Source: Acetobacteraceae bacterium (GTDB taxonomy: Bacteria > Pseudomonadota > Alphaproteobacteria > Acetobacterales > Acetobacteraceae). From it: 8,283 nt of DNA. The notes under the pieces were generated by a model. That model saw only the letters and a list, made by a program, of their open reading frames with translations. It was not told where the DNA came from and searched no databases. Shown here piece by piece: positions 5,779 to 8,283 of this stretch; within the stretch, counting starts at the first letter, position 1; each line of letters starts with the position of its first letter. The DNA is taken from NCBI GenBank assembly GCA_027323595.1, contig DAHWBL010000334.1, forward strand, positions 1 through 8,283, read 5' to 3'. A program made the translations under genes and the position numbers.

Positions 5779-7182
5779 ATGGCCCTGCGCGGCGGGCGCC
5801 GACGCGGGCTGGACGGGGCGGACGCATGGCCTGGCTACGTCGACGCGCTTTCGACGCTGCTGATGGTCATCATCTTCGTGCTGCTGGTGTTCGTGCTCGG
5901 ACAGGCATTCCTGTCGGTGGCGCTGAACGGTCGCGACAAGGCGCTGGACAAGTTGACGCACCAGGTCGCGGAGTTGTCCGACATGCTGGCGCTGGAACGC
6001 GGCCACGGCGCGGAGTTGCAGGCGTCGGTCGCGCAGCTCACCCGTGATCTGGCGGCAAGCGTGGCGGCGGCCGACACGCTCACCGCGCAGGTGTCATCGT
6101 TGCAGGCGCAGGCGGCGATTTCAGCCACCGAGCGCGCCGGGCTGATCAGCGCGCGCGACCAGCTCGCGGCACAATTGTCTGACGCGCAGGCGCGGCTCGA
6201 TGCCGCCGCCGGCACCGAGGCCGGATTGAACGCGCGCCTCGCCGAGCTTTCCGCGCGTGCCGATGATGGCGCGCAGGCGAGCGCTCTAGCAGCGCAACTG
6301 GCCGAGGCACGCCGGCAGATCGAGGCGATGCGCGCGCAATCGGCCGAGCTGGACCGCACCGTGCAGGCGGATCGCGCCACGATCGAGGCGCGCCTGTCGG
6401 ACCTCGCGAAACTTGCAGACCAGGTCAAGCAATTGACCGCGCTTCGCGACGAGCTGGAAGCCCAGGCGAAGGATGCGGCGGCGCGTGCGACAACCCAGGA
6501 GCAGGCCCGCGCGGCGGTGGCCGCGCAGCTTGCCGATGAGCAGAAATTCTCCGACAGCGCGCGCGCGCAGGTCGCGCTGCTCAACCGGCAGATCGAGGAG
6601 ATGCGCGCGCAGATCGGGCAATTGTCGGCGGCACTCGATGCGTCCGACAAGGCGGCGGCGGCGAAGGATCTGCAGATCAGCAATCTCGGCGCGCGGCTGA
6701 ACGCCGCGCTGGCCACCAAGGTCGAGGAATTGCAGCACTACCGCAGCGAGTTTTTTGGCAGGTTGCGCGATGTGCTGGCCGGCCGGCCGGGGATCCAGAT
6801 CGTTGGCGACCGCTTCGTGTTTCAAAGCGAGGTGCTGTTCGCGGTCGGCAGCGCCGAACTGACGGCGGCCGGCGCTGAACAGATCAGGCAGTTGGCGACG
6901 ACACTGAAGCAAATATCGACGAAAATCCCAAAGGACATCAACTGGCTGCTGCGGGTGGATGGCCACGCGGACCGCCAGAAGGTGCACGGCACCTGGGCAT
7001 CCAACTGGGAATTGTCGGCGGCCCGCGCGATCACGGTGGTGAAATTGCTGATCGCCGAGGGTGTGCCGGCGGCGCATCTGGCCGCGACCGGATTTGGCGA
7101 CAACCAGCCGCTCGACCCGGCCGAAAACCCGGCCGCCTACGCACGCAACCGGCGCATCGAACTACGGCTGACCGATCGGTGA
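5779..7182 (+). CDS. MotB-like protein: one TM helix, long coiled coil, OmpA peptidoglycan-binding domain
   Basis: Predicted partner of the preceding channel subunit, 467 residues. A short basic cytoplasmic N-terminus (GGRRRG) leads to a single TM helix (about 21-45). WPGYVDALSTLLMVIIF (17-33) aligns with the MotB segment holding its proton-binding Asp, so D22 is the likely proton carrier. Residues about 52-320 are Ala/Leu/Gln/Glu-rich with almost continuous coiled-coil character. Residues about 345-467 are an OmpA-like domain: FAVGSAELT (354-362), DGHAD (394-398), NWELSAARA (409-417), ATGFGDNQPL (436-445), ARNRRIEL (455-462). D398 and R416 match the diaminopimelate-binding pair of OmpA. The start at 5779 has a weak GGGG 9 bases upstream; other nearby ATGs are out of frame. 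It ends three bases from the convergent TPR gene. It probably forms a dimer that anchors the motor to peptidoglycan; what the motor drives is unknown. Confidence 0.94.
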   Translation: MALRGGRRRGLDGADAWPGYVDALSTLLMVIIFVLLVFVLGQAFLSVALNGRDKALDKLTHQVAELSDMLALERGHGAELQASVAQLTRDLAASVAAADTLTAQVSSLQAQAAISATERAGLISARDQLAAQLSDAQARLDAAAGTEAGLNARLAELSARADDGAQASALAAQLAEARRQIEAMRAQSAELDRTVQADRATIEARLSDLAKLADQVKQLTALRDELEAQAKDAAARATTQEQARAAVAAQLADEQKFSDSARAQVALLNRQIEEMRAQIGQLSAALDASDKAAAAKDLQISNLGARLNAALATKVEELQHYRSEFFGRLRDVLAGRPGIQIVGDRFVFQSEVLFAVGSAELTAAGAEQIRQLATTLKQISTKIPKDINWLLRVDGHADRQKVHGTWASNWELSAARAITVVKLLIAEGVPAAHLAATGFGDNQPLDPAENPAAYARNRRIELRLTDR

Positions 7183-7185
7183 CGT

Positions 7186-7725
7186 TCAGGCGTTCTCGCC
7201 CAACGCCCGCCGCCGCAGATCATTCAGCCGGTCCACCCCGCCAGGCGTCCTGGGGTCGATCTCCATCAATTTTCGCCAGGCCGAATAAGCACCTTTCCAG
7301 TCATTGCGGGATTCGGCAAAACGGCTGAGCGCGTCGAGCGCATCGAACTGACGCGGATCGGCACCAAGGCTTGCGCCAATGTCTTCGACCGCACCGGCAT
7401 AATCCCCCTCGGCGAAGCGCGCGCGGGCGCGCTCGGTGAACGCTTCGGCGAAATCGGGCTGTAGATCGATGGCCGCGGAGAAATCATCGATCGCATCGGG
7501 CGTGGCATCGTTCTGCATTTCGTGCAGGCCGCGGGTGAACAGCAGCGCCGTGGCCGGTGTCGCCTGCGACAGCCACCGCGCGCGAATTTGTTCCTCGATG
7601 CGCCCGGCGATGGCTTCATCAGGCGCCTGACGCAAGGCATCATAAAGTTGATCGAGCGGCGTGCGATCTGGTGCTGGTGCCTGCGCGCACAGCATCAGCA
7701 GCGGCAGGACCGCCGCGCGGCGCAT
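7186..7725 (-). CDS. Exported tetratricopeptide (TPR) repeat protein
   Basis: 179-residue protein, probably periplasmic, of unknown function. Residues 1-17 look like a signal peptide (MRR, then a hydrophobic stretch, cleavage near AQA). A Cys at 13 follows Leu-Met-Leu, a poor lipobox, so a lipoprotein is less likely. Residues about 58-159 hold three TPR-like helical pairs, seen in AIDDFSAAIDLQPDFAEAF (79-97), GDYAGAVEDIGASLGADP (107-124) and NDWKGAYSAWRKLMEIDP (141-158). TPR units bind protein partners, here unknown. Its start shares one base with the glcF stop (TGATG, 7723-7727), so it is translated from the glcF message, and its stop converges on the MotB-like gene. A role with either neighbour is possible; the operon suggests glcF, the shared compartment suggests the motor. 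Confidence 0.82.
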   Translation of the reverse strand: MRRAAVLPLLMLCAQAPAPDRTPLDQLYDALRQAPDEAIAGRIEEQIRARWLSQATPATALLFTRGLHEMQNDATPDAIDDFSAAIDLQPDFAEAFTERARARFAEGDYAGAVEDIGASLGADPRQFDALDALSRFAESRNDWKGAYSAWRKLMEIDPRTPGGVDRLNDLRRRALGENA

Positions 7726-8283
7726 CAGCGTGGCAGCGCCGCCGGCGCCGGCCCACCGGCCATCCAGTCGAGCAGCTCGACGGTGTGGATGGTGGGCACG
7801 CCATCACCGGCAAGCTGGGTGAGACAGCCGATATTGCCGGCAGCGATGATATCGGGGCTGCTGGCCTTGAGATTTTTCAATTTGCGCGCCCGCAGCCGGG
7901 TCGCGATCGCCGGCTGCATGATGTTGTAGGTGCCCGCCGATCCGCAGCACAGATGCGCCTCGCGCGGCTCGGCAACGCGAAAACCTGCCGCCCGCAGCAG
8001 CGCTCTCGGCGCGTCCAGAACCCGTTGGCCATGTTGCAGGCTGCACGCCGCATGATAGGCGACGGCGAGGCCGGACGGTGCGCGGGTCGGGCTGTAGCCG
8101 ATGCGATGCAGATATTCGGTGATGTCCTGCGCGAGGCCCGAGACCCGCGCGGCGGGGTCTGCAAGCGCGGGGTCGTCGCGAAACATGAAGCCGTAATCCT
8201 TGACCACGGTGCCACACCCGGAGGTGTTGATGATGATCGCATCCAGGCCATCGCCGGAAAGCTCCGCGTTCCAGGCAGCGATG
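7725..8283 (-). CDS. glcF: Glycolate oxidase iron-sulfur subunit GlcF, 3' part (5' end outside window)
   Basis: The last 185 codons of the electron-transfer subunit of glycolate oxidase, which with GlcD and GlcE oxidises glycolate to glyoxylate and passes electrons to the respiratory chain. The frame is open to the right window edge; the first visible residues are IAAWNAELSGDG. Family motifs of the cysteine-rich (CCG) domains are NTSGCGTVVKDYG, AYHAACSLQHGQ, HLCCGSAGTYN and NIGC, in the usual GlcF order. The N-terminal 2x[4Fe-4S] ferredoxin domain must lie beyond 8283. A GTG inside the frame at 8205-8207 is not the start, because the conserved SGCG motif lies upstream of it. The stop overlaps the TPR gene start by one base. 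glcD and glcE would be expected further right, which I cannot see. A related CCG-domain oxidoreductase subunit is a less likely alternative. Confidence 0.92.
   Translation of the reverse strand, partial: IAAWNAELSGDGLDAIIINTSGCGTVVKDYGFMFRDDPALADPAARVSGLAQDITEYLHRIGYSPTRAPSGLAVAYHAACSLQHGQRVLDAPRALLRAAGFRVAEPREAHLCCGSAGTYNIMQPAIATRLRARKLKNLKASSPDIIAAGNIGCLTQLAGDGVPTIHTVELLDWMAGGPAPAALPR

Noticed and set aside
5835..6719. 294-codon minus-strand frame inside the MotB-like gene.
   Set aside because: Ser/Ala/Arg-rich mirror of a repetitive Ala/Leu/Gln/Glu coiled coil; no start signal or domain.
3937..7182. A Zorya anti-phage system, suggested by the MotA-like protein with long tail plus a MotB/OmpA-like protein.
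   Set aside because: No ZorC, ZorD or ZorE genes; neighbours are housekeeping genes (suhB, glcF); there is an extra OmpA-like secreted protein. Only the motor architecture is shared.

Overview
This is a GC-rich (roughly two-thirds G+C by eye), tightly packed chromosomal window. Strong GC3 bias, short spacers, overlapping stop/start codons and protein sequences of alphaproteobacterial character suggest an alphaproteobacterium. An Acetobacteraceae/Rhodospirillales-type organism is my best guess, but that is from protein style only and no marker gene proves it. I see no mobile element, CRISPR array, tRNA, rRNA or broken gene.

Layout from left to right. Bases 15-41 hold a rho-independent terminator of a plus-strand gene lying to the left of the window, followed by about 170 bases with no credible gene. 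epmA (minus, 215-1225) and epmB (plus, from 1303) diverge from a 77-base spacer, and efp (2440-3006) follows epmB. These three make the two known EF-P beta-lysylation enzymes and their substrate. A SuhB-type inositol monophosphatase (3040-3867) continues in the same direction.

Next comes the least characterised part: three plus-strand genes coding for (i) a small exported Pro/Ala-rich protein with a degenerate OmpA-like domain, (ii) a MotA/TolQ/ExbB-type proton-channel subunit with a long cytoplasmic helical tail, and (iii) a MotB-like protein with one membrane helix carrying the expected proton-binding Asp, a coiled-coil stretch of about 270 residues, and a C-terminal OmpA peptidoglycan-binding domain. 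Together they look like a proton-driven trans-envelope motor without known function. It is related in architecture to Mot, Tol/Exb and ZorAB, but has no defence effector genes beside it.

The right end is on the minus strand and converges on the motor operon with only three bases between the stop codons. It holds an exported TPR protein and, overlapping its start by one base, the 3' part of glcF (glycolate oxidase iron-sulfur subunit), which runs off the window edge.

The left half therefore serves translation of polyproline stretches, the middle is an envelope-energised machine of unknown job, and the right end is glyoxylate/glycolate metabolism. One inferred link is that the first motor-operon protein has a long proline-rich stretch, the kind of sequence whose translation depends on modified EF-P encoded just upstream.
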